Shown piece after piece: positions 35,201 through 42,457 of a stretch of 64,000 nucleotides of DNA. A program made the translations under genes and the position numbers. Position 1 is the first letter of the stretch, and the number at the start of each line of letters is the position of its first letter. Origin of the DNA: DATLGB01 sp963726825 (lineage in GTDB: Bacteria > Actinomycetota > Thermoleophilia > Solirubrobacterales > Solirubrobacteraceae); NCBI GenBank assembly GCA_963726825.1, contig CAVSDT010000001.1, forward strand, positions 496,001-560,000, given 5' to 3'. Below the pieces are notes generated by a model. It made no database searches. It saw only the letters and a program-made list of their open reading frames with translations, and was not told the DNA's origin.

Positions 35201-35412
35201 ACCGCTACGCCCAGGACTGCGACACAGCCCTGGAGGTCGTCGCGCTCCCGCCCGCGTGGCACGCCGCGGTCGAGGAGGCGCGCGGCTGGGTGGCCGGCGC
35301 GGAAGGGCACCCGGCCGACGCCGCCCGGCACTTCGAGGCGGCGTCAGAGGACTTCTCAGCCTGGGGCCAGCCGCTCGACGCCCGGCGCTGCGCCGCGCTC
35401 ATTCGCGCGTAG
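32248..35412 (+). CDS. Large transcriptional regulator: winged-helix/BTAD domain, P-loop NTPase and TPR-like region
   Basis: From ATG 32248 the protein has about 1054 residues; an ATG at 32194 would add 18. An OmpR-like winged helix (VDLLGQFRIVVGDRLV to ELGDPEAIVLRGGRVAL) is followed by the bacterial transcriptional activation domain (about 100-240, WERLLAVEPTDEAACRELMRAA). A P-loop ATPase begins FVGRETELGEAQRLL with Walker A GSGGIGKS and Walker B VAFVEDAHLLDE. The last 500 residues are helical repeats. No LuxR-type helix-turn-helix is seen at the C-terminus. It resembles AfsR/SARP-type regulators of stress or metabolism. No target is evident. Confidence 0.82.
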   Translation: MRGSGIVPTASSPVHVDLLGQFRIVVGDRLVSDGAWRMRRAQELVALLALADGHVLPRDQVIEHLWAHLGAQAGAANLRKAAHHARRELGDPEAIVLRGGRVALYPGHPLDVDVEGFLRDAQLALEGSDDDACALVAARWGGPLLPHSPYAAWAQEASRQVHARLTELYRRAGDWERLLAVEPTDEAACRELMRAASAAGRRHVAIRCYERLRIALIRELGVRPDAQTQALHEHCTAGVRRGERAFVGRETELGEAQRLLAAAAAGRASALIVRGSGGIGKSAFCRRVSAVAQAAGWRVLSVAATASEVPYAAIGDMVEQVLDHGRSWLETVPPRSRSILAELTPLAGPAPPLAGAVTRHQVIAALRLALVSPPTAMPTVAFVEDAHLLDEATADVVHQLVVGGDEDRLLVLLACRAEWVRTSLPRGLIELAESDRTLSLQLPPLEDDEVAALVVQAAPFSPGPEAVARVVAAAAGSPFFALELARALTSDHRGPLPETVRQAIRTRLAGVDPATLDAVTALAVAEGDLDLPGVLALTGLPEEAAFTLLDAALDLGVLVVVGTRYGFRHDLVRRSLIDELPEHRRVQLHRDAARRLAAAGAGPVRVADHWLKGGMPGEAVGWLVAAARSAVAIGAFADGLAQVERLLAVAAEHHDGLCLRAEILDALGDPRAPAAYATAAAAVGDPEAQELGARQALAQLKASDPDSALRTLAGVTPTTTIGLLAEALTLSAAAAIGRYADAEIAAEKAKVARRLAIELGDPGFILDAAWAHALAAHARGELPARLREYLRASEDLPELATRLFDGQLCVTERMLYGGLPSAEIIAFADELATEASRIGAARGHAFALTLRGEALILAGHLEEADRDFADGARLHGQIGAVAGEALSLLGRGQVAIRRGRPEHARPFLRDALLMARQSEIGHHTLDRIYGAMVEGAADPASALAVVRAAETAICGPAETCPTCRIAFIVPATIAAARAGDLARAHRYAQDCDTALEVVALPPAWHAAVEEARGWVAGAEGHPADAARHFEAASEDFSAWGQPLDARRCAALIRA

Positions 35413-35495
35413 GGAACGTCTGGGGAACGCGGGCCCGTCACCGTCGTCGGCGTCGTCGTCGTCTCGGCGCCGACACCACCGAACCGAAGTGACCC

Positions 35496-35502
35496 AGGAG
35501 GT
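35496..35502 (+). promoter_or_regulatory. Strong Shine-Dalgarno site of the cupin gene
   Basis: AGGAGGT lies 5 bases before ATG 35508. It is one of the few near-perfect ribosome sites in a window where most starts lack one, so high translation is likely. Confidence 0.75.
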
Positions 35503-35507
35503 CTCCC

Positions 35508-35882
35508 ATGCGCTCCATCGCACGCCAGGACGTACCCGTCGCCATCGCCGACGGCGAGCTCGAGGTGCGCGTCAGCGATCAGGACGGGATGATGATCGGC
35601 TTCGTCCGGCTCCCGGCCGGCGCGGACCTGCGCCCCGCCACGAAGGGCCTGCCCGACGACCTCTGCCCCTGCCCGCACTGGGGCTACATGCTCAAGGGCC
35701 GCGTCCGCATGCACACGACCGGCGGTCACCAGGACTTCGTGGCCGGGGAGGCGTTCTACTGGGCCGCCGGGCACGCTCCCGAGGCGATCGAGGACAGCGA
35801 GTACGTCGACGTCTCGCCCAGCCACGAGTTCCAGGCCGTGCTCGACCACATCACCGGGGCGGCCGTGCCGGACGGCCGCTGA
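35508..35882 (+). CDS. Cupin-fold protein
   Basis: This is a 124-residue small beta-barrel protein. The conserved cupin elements are seen: PHWGYMLKGRVRMHTTGGHQDFVAGEAFYWAAGHAP (residues about 60-95), with His in PHW and GHQ and the Gly-x-Ala-Phe-Tyr turn. A CPCPHWGY stretch gives two cysteines near the barrel mouth. No fused DNA-binding domain is present. It could bind a small ligand or a metal, but the function is unknown. It lies alone between the regulator and the DUF998 gene, and the strong Shine-Dalgarno site suggests an abundant product. A hairpin follows the stop. Confidence 0.72.
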   Translation: MRSIARQDVPVAIADGELEVRVSDQDGMMIGFVRLPAGADLRPATKGLPDDLCPCPHWGYMLKGRVRMHTTGGHQDFVAGEAFYWAAGHAPEAIEDSEYVDVSPSHEFQAVLDHITGAAVPDGR

Positions 35883-35896
35883 CCACGCCGCGCCCC

Positions 35897-35936
35897 GCCG
35901 GGCCGAAGAAGTCATCGAACTTCCTTTCGGCCCGGC
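35897..35936 (+). terminator. Imperfect hairpin after the cupin gene
   Basis: Arms GCCGGGCCGAAGAAGT and ACTTCCTTTCGGCCCGGC pair with only two unmatched bases around a CATCGA loop. It lies between the cupin stop and the DUF998 start and could stop or attenuate transcription. Confidence 0.55.
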
Positions 35937-35949
35937 GCGTCCTCGGGAC

Positions 35950-36566
35950 ATGCGCCACTCCACCGCCGTCTCCACCCGCACCCTCGCCCTGCTCGGGGCG
36001 CTGGGACCGCTGCTGTTCACCGCGTCCTGGATCGTCTCCGGCACCCTCCAGGACGACTACGACCCCGGCCGGGAGTACATCAGCGCGCTCGCGTCGCTGA
36101 CCGCGCAGGTGCCCTGGCTGGTCGCGGGCGGCATGGTCGCGGGCGGCATCTCGCTCGTGGCCCTCGCCGCGGCGCTGCGACGGGTCGGCACCGGCCGGCG
36201 CGCCGGGACGTGGGCGCTTGCCGGCGCCGGGGCCGCCATGGTCGCCGCCGGGGTCCTGCGCCACGACTGCTCCACCGCGCTCGCGGCCTGCGCGGCGGCC
36301 GGCCCCTCCTGGCACGCCGTCGCCCACGACGGGCTGTCCATGCTGGTGTTCGTCCTGCTCGTCGCCGCGCCGCTGCTGCTGCGCCTCGACCGCGGCGTCG
36401 CCGCGGCCGGCCTGCTCCTGCTGCTCGTCGTCGGCGCCGAGCCCGCCCCGGAGCTCGCCGGGCTCGTCCAGCGGGTGTTCGTGACGATCATGCTCGGGTG
36501 GACCGCCGTGCTCGGTCTGCGCGCCCTGGGGTGGACGCCGGCGCGCGCGTCGGAGAGGATCGCCGC

Positions 36567-36570
<4 letters not shown>
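35950..36570 (+). CDS. DUF998 family membrane protein
   Basis: This is a 206-residue integral membrane protein with about six hydrophobic segments. The pattern of the first helix, LGPLLFTASWIVSGTLQDDYDPGREYISALAS, is the characteristic DUF998 start: an extracytoplasmic loop with a conserved D-P-x-x-E-Y-I-S-x-L stretch. DCSTALAACAAAGPSWHAVAHDGLS contains two cysteines and a His in an outer loop, also typical. The function is unknown. The stop overlaps the GTG of an ECF sigma gene, so the protein may act in its signalling. Confidence 0.8.
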
Positions 36571-37585
<1,015 letters not shown>

Positions 37586-37660
37586 GTGGACTGCGACGCG
37601 TGAGGATAGCGTGAGAAACGGGCCGCTCAGGCGCTGCTGCGGTCCCCTTGAGGAGATCTT

Positions 37661-38545
37661 GTGGGCATGACCAACCACCGCACCATCGTCAAGGGCGTGC
37701 TCGTCACCGGACTCGCCTCCATGTCGCTCGCCTCCCCGGCTCTTGCGGCCAAGATCGTCGGCGACAGCGGCGACAACCGCCTCACCGGCACCAACCGGCA
37801 CGACTTCATCGCCGGCAAGCAGGGCAACGACGTGCTCGACGGCCTCGGCGGCCGCGACCGCATCGTCGGCGGGCAGGGCAACGACTCGATCAACGGGCGG
37901 CAGGGCAACGACCGCCTGTTCGGCAACGCCGGAGACGACACGATCCAGGGCTGGTCGGGCAACGACCGCATCCGCGGCAACGAGGGCAACGACACGCTCA
38001 CGGGCGATGTCGCCAACGCCGGTGACCGCAAGTCGCGCGACCGCATCTGGGGCGGCCCCGGCACCGACACGCTCAACGGCGGCGACGCCCGCGACCGCCT
38101 GTTCGGCGGCGCCGACAACGACGCGGTCAACGGCCAGGCCGGCTCGGACTTCATGTCCGGCGGCTCGGGCGACGACGTCCAGCACGGTGGCCGCGGCGCC
38201 GACACGATCTTCGCCAACGTCGGCAACGACAAGACCTACGGCGGCGACGGCAACGACGAGCTGTGGGCCCTGACCCAGAAGGACACCGCGGCCGACGGCG
38301 GCGACTACGTCAACGGCGGCCGCGGCGCGGACACGATCCGCACGCGCGACCTCGAGCCCGACGTCGTCAACTGCGGCCCCGGCAAGGACACCGCCTTCCT
38401 CGACCCGACGGACGCCATCGAGGACGCCACCCCGAACAACCCCAACGGCTCCTGCGAGAACGTCCTGCGCGCGCCGGCCAACCCGGCCGACGCCGGCAAG
38501 GAGGACGCCCAGGAGACGCCCGCCACGGAGAACCAGCAGGACTGA
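37661..38545 (+). CDS. Secreted RTX-repeat protein composed almost entirely of calcium-binding nonapeptides
   Basis: This 294-residue exported protein has a signal peptide ending ASPALAA (about residue 30). The body is then a run of GGxGxDxhx-type repeats from GDSGDNRLTGTNRHDFIAG to DGGDYVNGGRGADTIR. This is about fifteen turns of a parallel beta-roll that folds on binding calcium outside the cell. A cysteine pair lies near the end (VNCGPGK and GSCENV), and the tail is acidic (EDAQETPATENQQD). GTG 37661 has AGGAGA just upstream; ATG 37667 is the alternative. It is probably a structural or protective surface protein. A hairpin follows. Confidence 0.85.
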   Translation: MGMTNHRTIVKGVLVTGLASMSLASPALAAKIVGDSGDNRLTGTNRHDFIAGKQGNDVLDGLGGRDRIVGGQGNDSINGRQGNDRLFGNAGDDTIQGWSGNDRIRGNEGNDTLTGDVANAGDRKSRDRIWGGPGTDTLNGGDARDRLFGGADNDAVNGQAGSDFMSGGSGDDVQHGGRGADTIFANVGNDKTYGGDGNDELWALTQKDTAADGGDYVNGGRGADTIRTRDLEPDVVNCGPGKDTAFLDPTDAIEDATPNNPNGSCENVLRAPANPADAGKEDAQETPATENQQD

Positions 38546-38553
38546 CGCACCCC

Positions 38554-38585
38554 TCGCGCCGCCGCCCTTCCGAGCGGCGGCGCGA
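38554..38585 (+). terminator. Perfect GC-rich hairpin after the RTX gene
   Basis: TCGCGCCGCCGC and GCGGCGGCGCGA form a 12-bp stem with an 8-base loop, nine bases after the RTX stop and six bases before the pfk -10 box. It is probably a terminator that insulates the next gene. Confidence 0.7.
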
Positions 38586-38590
38586 GACCG

Positions 38591-38596
38591 TAGGGT
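38591..38596 (+). promoter_or_regulatory. -10 box of the phosphofructokinase gene
   Basis: TAGGGT lies 7 bases before ATG 38604. Confidence 0.45.
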
Positions 38597-38603
38597 CGTC
38601 GCC

Positions 38604-39638
38604 ATGGCCCGCATCGGAGTGCTCACCGGGGGCGGCGACTGCCCCGGCCTCAACGCCGTGATCCGCGCGATCGCCCGCAAGGGGATCGCCGTTCACGGTC
38701 ACGAGGTCTTCGGCTTCACCTACGGCTGGGCCGGGGTCCTCGAAGGGGAGGGCCGCGAGCTCACGCTCGAGTCGACCAGCGGCATCCTGCACCGCGGGGG
38801 CACGATCCTCGGCTCCTCGAGGACGAACCCGTTCAAGGCCGGCGGCCCGGGCGTCGACGGCGTCAAGGCCGGCATGGCGGCCCAGGGGGTCGACATGCTG
38901 ATCCCGATCGGCGGCGAGGACACGCTCGGCGTGGCCGGCAGGCTCGCCGAGGCGGGCGTCCCCGTCGTCGGCGTCCCCAAGACGATCGACAACGACCTCG
39001 CCGGGACCGACTTCACGTTCGGCTTCCAGACCGCCGTGCAGATCGCCACGGATGCGATCGACCGGCTCCACACCACCGCCGAGTCCCACAACCGGGTGAT
39101 GGTGGTCGAGGTGATGGGCCGCCACGCCGGCTGGATCGCCGCCTACGCGGGGATGGCCGGCGGCGCCGACGCGATCCTCGTGCCCGAGCGCCCCTACGAC
39201 GTCGACCAGGTCTGCGACCACCTGCGCCGGCGTGCGGACGCGGGCAAGCGCTTCTCCATCGTCGTCGTCTCCGAGGGTGCGCTGGAGGCCGGGGCCGACC
39301 ACGATGACGACGGCGCGCAGGTCGACGCCTTCGGCCACGCGCGGCTCGGGGGCGTCGCCGTCCGGCTCGAGCGCCAGATCGAGGAGCGCACCGGGTTCGA
39401 GACCCGGATGACGATCCTCGGCCACGTCCAGCGCGGCGGGACGCCGAACGCCTACGACCGCGTGCTCGGCACGCGCTTCGGCGTCGCGGCGGTGGACGCG
39501 GTCACGCGCGGGGACGTGGGGAAGATGGTCGCGCTGCGCGGGACGGACGTGCGCACGGTGCCGCTCGCCGAGGCCCTGGCCGAGCCGAAGCTCCTCGACG
39601 AGGAGCTCTACGCCACCGCCGAGGTCTTCTTCGGCTAG
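38604..39638 (+). CDS. pfp: 6-phosphofructokinase, pyrophosphate-type
   Basis: This 344-residue glycolytic enzyme phosphorylates fructose 6-phosphate at carbon 1. The catalytic PKTIDND segment, the VEVMGRHAGWIAAYAG substrate strand and the GHVQRGGTPNAYDRVLG region are intact. Two residues decide the phosphoryl donor: Asp106 in IGGEDTLG and Lys126 in VPKTIDND. They correspond to positions 104 and 124 of the E. coli enzyme, where ATP users have Gly, so pyrophosphate is the expected donor. The reaction would be reversible. The ATG is preceded by a TAGGGT box. Its stop shares CTAG with the convergent anti-sigma gene. Confidence 0.88.
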   Translation: MARIGVLTGGGDCPGLNAVIRAIARKGIAVHGHEVFGFTYGWAGVLEGEGRELTLESTSGILHRGGTILGSSRTNPFKAGGPGVDGVKAGMAAQGVDMLIPIGGEDTLGVAGRLAEAGVPVVGVPKTIDNDLAGTDFTFGFQTAVQIATDAIDRLHTTAESHNRVMVVEVMGRHAGWIAAYAGMAGGADAILVPERPYDVDQVCDHLRRRADAGKRFSIVVVSEGALEAGADHDDDGAQVDAFGHARLGGVAVRLERQIEERTGFETRMTILGHVQRGGTPNAYDRVLGTRFGVAAVDAVTRGDVGKMVALRGTDVRTVPLAEALAEPKLLDEELYATAEVFFG

Positions 39639-40012
39639 AGCTCGAACCAGACCGTGTTGCGACCGTCGTGGGCGACGCCCCACCCGGACGCGATGCGATC
39701 CACGATCAGCAGCCCGCGGCCGCCGACGGCGTGTGCGGGCGGCTCGACCGGCGCGGGCGCGTGGAACCGGCCGCCGCGGTCGGACACCGCGATGCGGACG
39801 CGCCCCCCGCGCCGCGAGACCCGCAGCTCGAGGCCGCCGTCGGGACCGTGGCGGACGCCGTTGGTGACGAGCTCGGAGACCAGCAGCTCCGCGTCCCTGA
39901 GCGCGTCGGGGCCGAGGTCGCCGCGCAGCCACGCCGCGAGCGCGCGGCGTGCCTTCCCGGGCGCGGCGTCGTCGCTGGGCAGCTGCAGGACGTGGTCGTC
40001 TGACCCGCTCAC
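39635..40012 (-). CDS. Anti-sigma regulatory kinase, HATPase (RsbW-like)
   Basis: This is a 125-residue GHKL ATPase domain. The N-box is in LLVSELVTNGVRHG. The G1 box reads VSDRGGRF (an acidic D with G), and the G2 region is GGRGLLIVDRIASGWGV. In the RsbW/SpoIIAB family such proteins bind a sigma factor and phosphorylate a STAS-domain antagonist. A STAS protein is encoded by the immediately preceding gene (4-base GTGA overlap), which strongly supports a partner-switching pair. The controlled sigma factor is not obvious here. It is convergent with the phosphofructokinase gene. Confidence 0.85.
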   Translation of the reverse strand: MSGSDDHVLQLPSDDAAPGKARRALAAWLRGDLGPDALRDAELLVSELVTNGVRHGPDGGLELRVSRRGGRVRIAVSDRGGRFHAPAPVEPPAHAVGGRGLLIVDRIASGWGVAHDGRNTVWFEL

Positions 40013-40350
40013 GCCGGTCGCTCCGCCGGGTCCACGAACGGCAGGCGATCGTCGAGGCCGGCGATCTGGAAGACGCGGGTGATGTGGCGCGGGCCGCGCA
40101 CGACCGTGAGGGCGAAGCCCTGCTCGGCCGCCGAGCGATGGACCTCGACGACGGCCTGCAGCCCCGAGGTGTCGAGGAAGTCGAGCCGCCCGAGATCGAG
40201 CACGAGCCCCTCGCCGGGCTGGCGTTGCGCGAACGCCGCGTAGAGCCGCTCGACGTTGGAGATGTCGAGATCCCCCTGCGGTGTCACGAGGAGGCGGTCG
40301 GCGTCGTGACGGACGTCGACGGCCAGCGCGTCCCAGTCGTCCCCTGTCAC
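40009..40350 (-). CDS. STAS-domain anti-anti-sigma factor
   Basis: This 113-residue STAS-fold protein has the core pattern VTPQGDLDISNVERLYAAF and the phosphorylatable serine in LDFLDTSGLQAVVEVH at about residue 60. Unphosphorylated, it would bind the HATPase encoded next and release the sigma factor; phosphorylation on the serine breaks the complex. The GTG start was chosen because the frame upstream belongs to the thiol oxidoreductase gene. It is translated from a short operon: DsbA-like protein, STAS, HATPase. Confidence 0.85.
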   Translation of the reverse strand: MTGDDWDALAVDVRHDADRLLVTPQGDLDISNVERLYAAFAQRQPGEGLVLDLGRLDFLDTSGLQAVVEVHRSAAEQGFALTVVRGPRHITRVFQIAGLDDRLPFVDPAERPA

Positions 40351-40360
40351 CCGGCGAACA

Positions 40361-40888
40361 TTACCTCCCCGGACCCGCTTCGAGCGCCGAGACGATCGAC
40401 GCCGCGTCGAACGCCCCGCCGAGGCGGCGGCCGTTGGTGAAGAACCCCGGGGTGCCGGTGACCCCCGTCGCGATCCCGCCCTCGAGATCGCGGCGGACCT
40501 CGTCCTCGAACGTGCGCGCGGCGAGCTCGTCGCGCACCCGCCGGTCGTCGAGCCCGATGCGCTTGGCGTGGACGACGAGGTCACGCTCGGTGAGCCTGCC
40601 GCGGCCGGCGTAGAGCTCGTCGTGCATCGCCCAGAAGCGGCCCTGCGCCGCCGCGGCCTCCGACGCCTCCGCGGCCAGCTGCGCATGCGGGTGCAGCTCG
40701 GGGATCGGGAAGTGCCGGAAGACCAGCAGCAGCCGATCGCCGAGGCGCTCGCGCACGCGGCGGATGATCGACTGCGCCGCCGCGCAGTAGGGGCACTCGA
40801 AGTCGCCGTACATCACGAGGACGAGCGCGGCGTCCGCCGGGCCCAGCTTGTGGTCGTCGTCGCCGACCGGGACGGTGAGGTCGGACAT
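40361..40888 (-). CDS. DsbA-like thioredoxin-fold oxidoreductase
   Basis: This 175-residue protein of the DsbA/2-hydroxychromene isomerase-like thioredoxin family has the active site CPYC in YGDFECPYCAAAQSIIRRV at about residue 34. The cis-proline loop is TGVTGTPGFFTNGRR. There is no signal peptide, so it acts in the cytosol. It probably makes or breaks disulfides. The ATG is 8 bases from a TACCCT box that shares bases with the antiporter promoter. It is first in an operon with the STAS/HATPase pair, so redox state may feed into the partner switch. Confidence 0.85.
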   Translation of the reverse strand: MSDLTVPVGDDDHKLGPADAALVLVMYGDFECPYCAAAQSIIRRVRERLGDRLLLVFRHFPIPELHPHAQLAAEASEAAAAQGRFWAMHDELYAGRGRLTERDLVVHAKRIGLDDRRVRDELAARTFEDEVRRDLEGGIATGVTGTPGFFTNGRRLGGAFDAASIVSALEAGPGR

Positions 40889-40896
40889 GTGCGTCG

Positions 40897-40906
40897 AGGG
40901 TAGGCT
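40897..40906. promoter_or_regulatory. Symmetric bidirectional -10 element between the DsbA-like and antiporter genes
   Basis: AGGGTAGGCT gives TAGGCT on the plus strand (9 bases before the antiporter GTG) and TACCCT on the minus strand (8 bases before the DsbA-like ATG). The central TA is used by both. Confidence 0.65.
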
Positions 40907-40915
40907 CGACGGCCC

Positions 40916-42457
40916 GTGAGCGATCTCGAGTTCCTCCTCGTGCTGCTGATCGCCGCGACGGGGCTCGTCCGCCTCGCGGACCTGATCCGCGTGCCCTACC
41001 CGATCGTGCTGGTCATCGCGGGTCTGGGCATCGGCTTCCTGGACTTCCTCCCCAACATCGAGCTCGATCCGGAGGTCGTCCTGATCGTCTTCCTCCCGCC
41101 GCTGCTGGCGACCGCGGGCTACAACGCGTCGCCTCAGGAGCTGAAGGTGCTGTGGCGACCGCTGACGGTGCTGGCGCTCGGCCTCGTCCTGACCACGATG
41201 ACCGCCGTCGCGGTGGTCGCGCACGCGGTCGTGGACGGGATGCCCTGGGCGGCCGCGTTCGTCCTCGGCGCGATCGTCGCGCCGACGGACCCGGTGTCGG
41301 CGATCGCGACGTTCTCGCGGGCGGGCGCGCCGGACTCCGTGCGGATGGTGGTCGAGAGCGAGGCGATGCTCAACGACGCCTCCGCGCTGACGGCGTTCCG
41401 GGTCGCGCTCGGCGTCGCGACGGGCGCGACGTTCGACGCCACGGACGCCGTCGGCGACTTCGTCGTGGCCACCGCCGGCGGCGTCGCGGTCGGCCTCGTC
41501 GTCGGCTGGGTCGTCGTGCGGATCATGTCGCGCTCCGCCGACTCGACGATCGCGATCATGGCCTCGGTGCTCGGCGCCTACGGGGCCTACGTGCTCGGGG
41601 AGGAGCTCCAGGTGTCCGGCGTCCTCGGCGCCGTGGTCGCCGGCCTCTACCTCGGCTGGCACTCGCACGAGGCGACCGACGCCGACACCCGGCTGAACTC
41701 GCACGCCTTCTGGAACGTGCTCGAGTTCATCCTCAACGCGCTGCTGTTCATCCTGCTCGGGCTGCAGTTCCCCGTCCTCGTCGACGAGCTGCGCAGCGGC
41801 AGGGACCTCAGCGGCCTCGTCGCCGGCGGCCTGATCCTGGCCGGGGTCGTGATGGCGGTGCGGATGGCCGTGCAGTTCGTCCCGTTCGCCGGCACGGGGG
41901 AGGACTGGCGCGAGCGCACGATGGTCGGCTGGGCCGGGATGCGCGGGGCGATCTCGCTCGCCCTGGCGTTGTCGATCCCGCTCGAGACCGCCTTCCGCGA
42001 GGAGATCATCCTGCTGACGTTCGTCGTCATCGGGGTCACCCTGATCGGCCAGGGGCTCTCCCTGCCGCTCGTGGTCAAGGCGCTCAAGCCGTCGGGCGAG
42101 CGCGTGTGGTCACCCGAGGAGGCGATCGCCCGGCTGGAGGCGGCCCAGTCGGCGCTGGACCGGCTGGAGGAGTTCGAGAAGGAGTGGGAGGGCGACGAGC
42201 TGCCACCGCCGGTCGTGCGCCTGCGCGAGCTCTACCGCGCGCGCTTTCGCATGTGCCAGGCCGCGCTCACCGGCGAGGGCCAGACGCGCCACAAGCTGGC
42301 CGAGACCCGCGTCCGGTACGGGACGCTGCGGCGGGAGCTGATCGCCGTCGAGCGGCGGGCGCTGCTGGACCTGCGTGCGGACGGGCGGCTGCGGCCGGAG
42401 GTGTTCCGCTCGATCGAGCGCGACCTCGACCTCGACGAGGCGCGGTTGCCGGCCTGA
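40916..42457 (+). CDS. Na+/H+ antiporter (CPA1/NhaP-like)
   Basis: This is a 513-residue integral membrane exchanger. The transport domain, residues 1-395, has about twelve helices with VLGAIVAPTDPVSAIATF (the conserved transport-site TDP) and MVVESEAMLNDASAL (the ND ion-binding pair). WAGMRGAISLALAL is also diagnostic. The C-terminal 110 residues are a cytosolic helical tail rich in Glu and Arg, probably a coiled-coil regulatory domain. It exchanges sodium or potassium for protons and helps pH and salt tolerance. The start is GTG. The stop TGA overlaps the ATG of the DNA ligase gene (TGATG). Confidence 0.9.
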   Translation: MSDLEFLLVLLIAATGLVRLADLIRVPYPIVLVIAGLGIGFLDFLPNIELDPEVVLIVFLPPLLATAGYNASPQELKVLWRPLTVLALGLVLTTMTAVAVVAHAVVDGMPWAAAFVLGAIVAPTDPVSAIATFSRAGAPDSVRMVVESEAMLNDASALTAFRVALGVATGATFDATDAVGDFVVATAGGVAVGLVVGWVVVRIMSRSADSTIAIMASVLGAYGAYVLGEELQVSGVLGAVVAGLYLGWHSHEATDADTRLNSHAFWNVLEFILNALLFILLGLQFPVLVDELRSGRDLSGLVAGGLILAGVVMAVRMAVQFVPFAGTGEDWRERTMVGWAGMRGAISLALALSIPLETAFREEIILLTFVVIGVTLIGQGLSLPLVVKALKPSGERVWSPEEAIARLEAAQSALDRLEEFEKEWEGDELPPPVVRLRELYRARFRMCQAALTGEGQTRHKLAETRVRYGTLRRELIAVERRALLDLRADGRLRPEVFRSIERDLDLDEARLPA

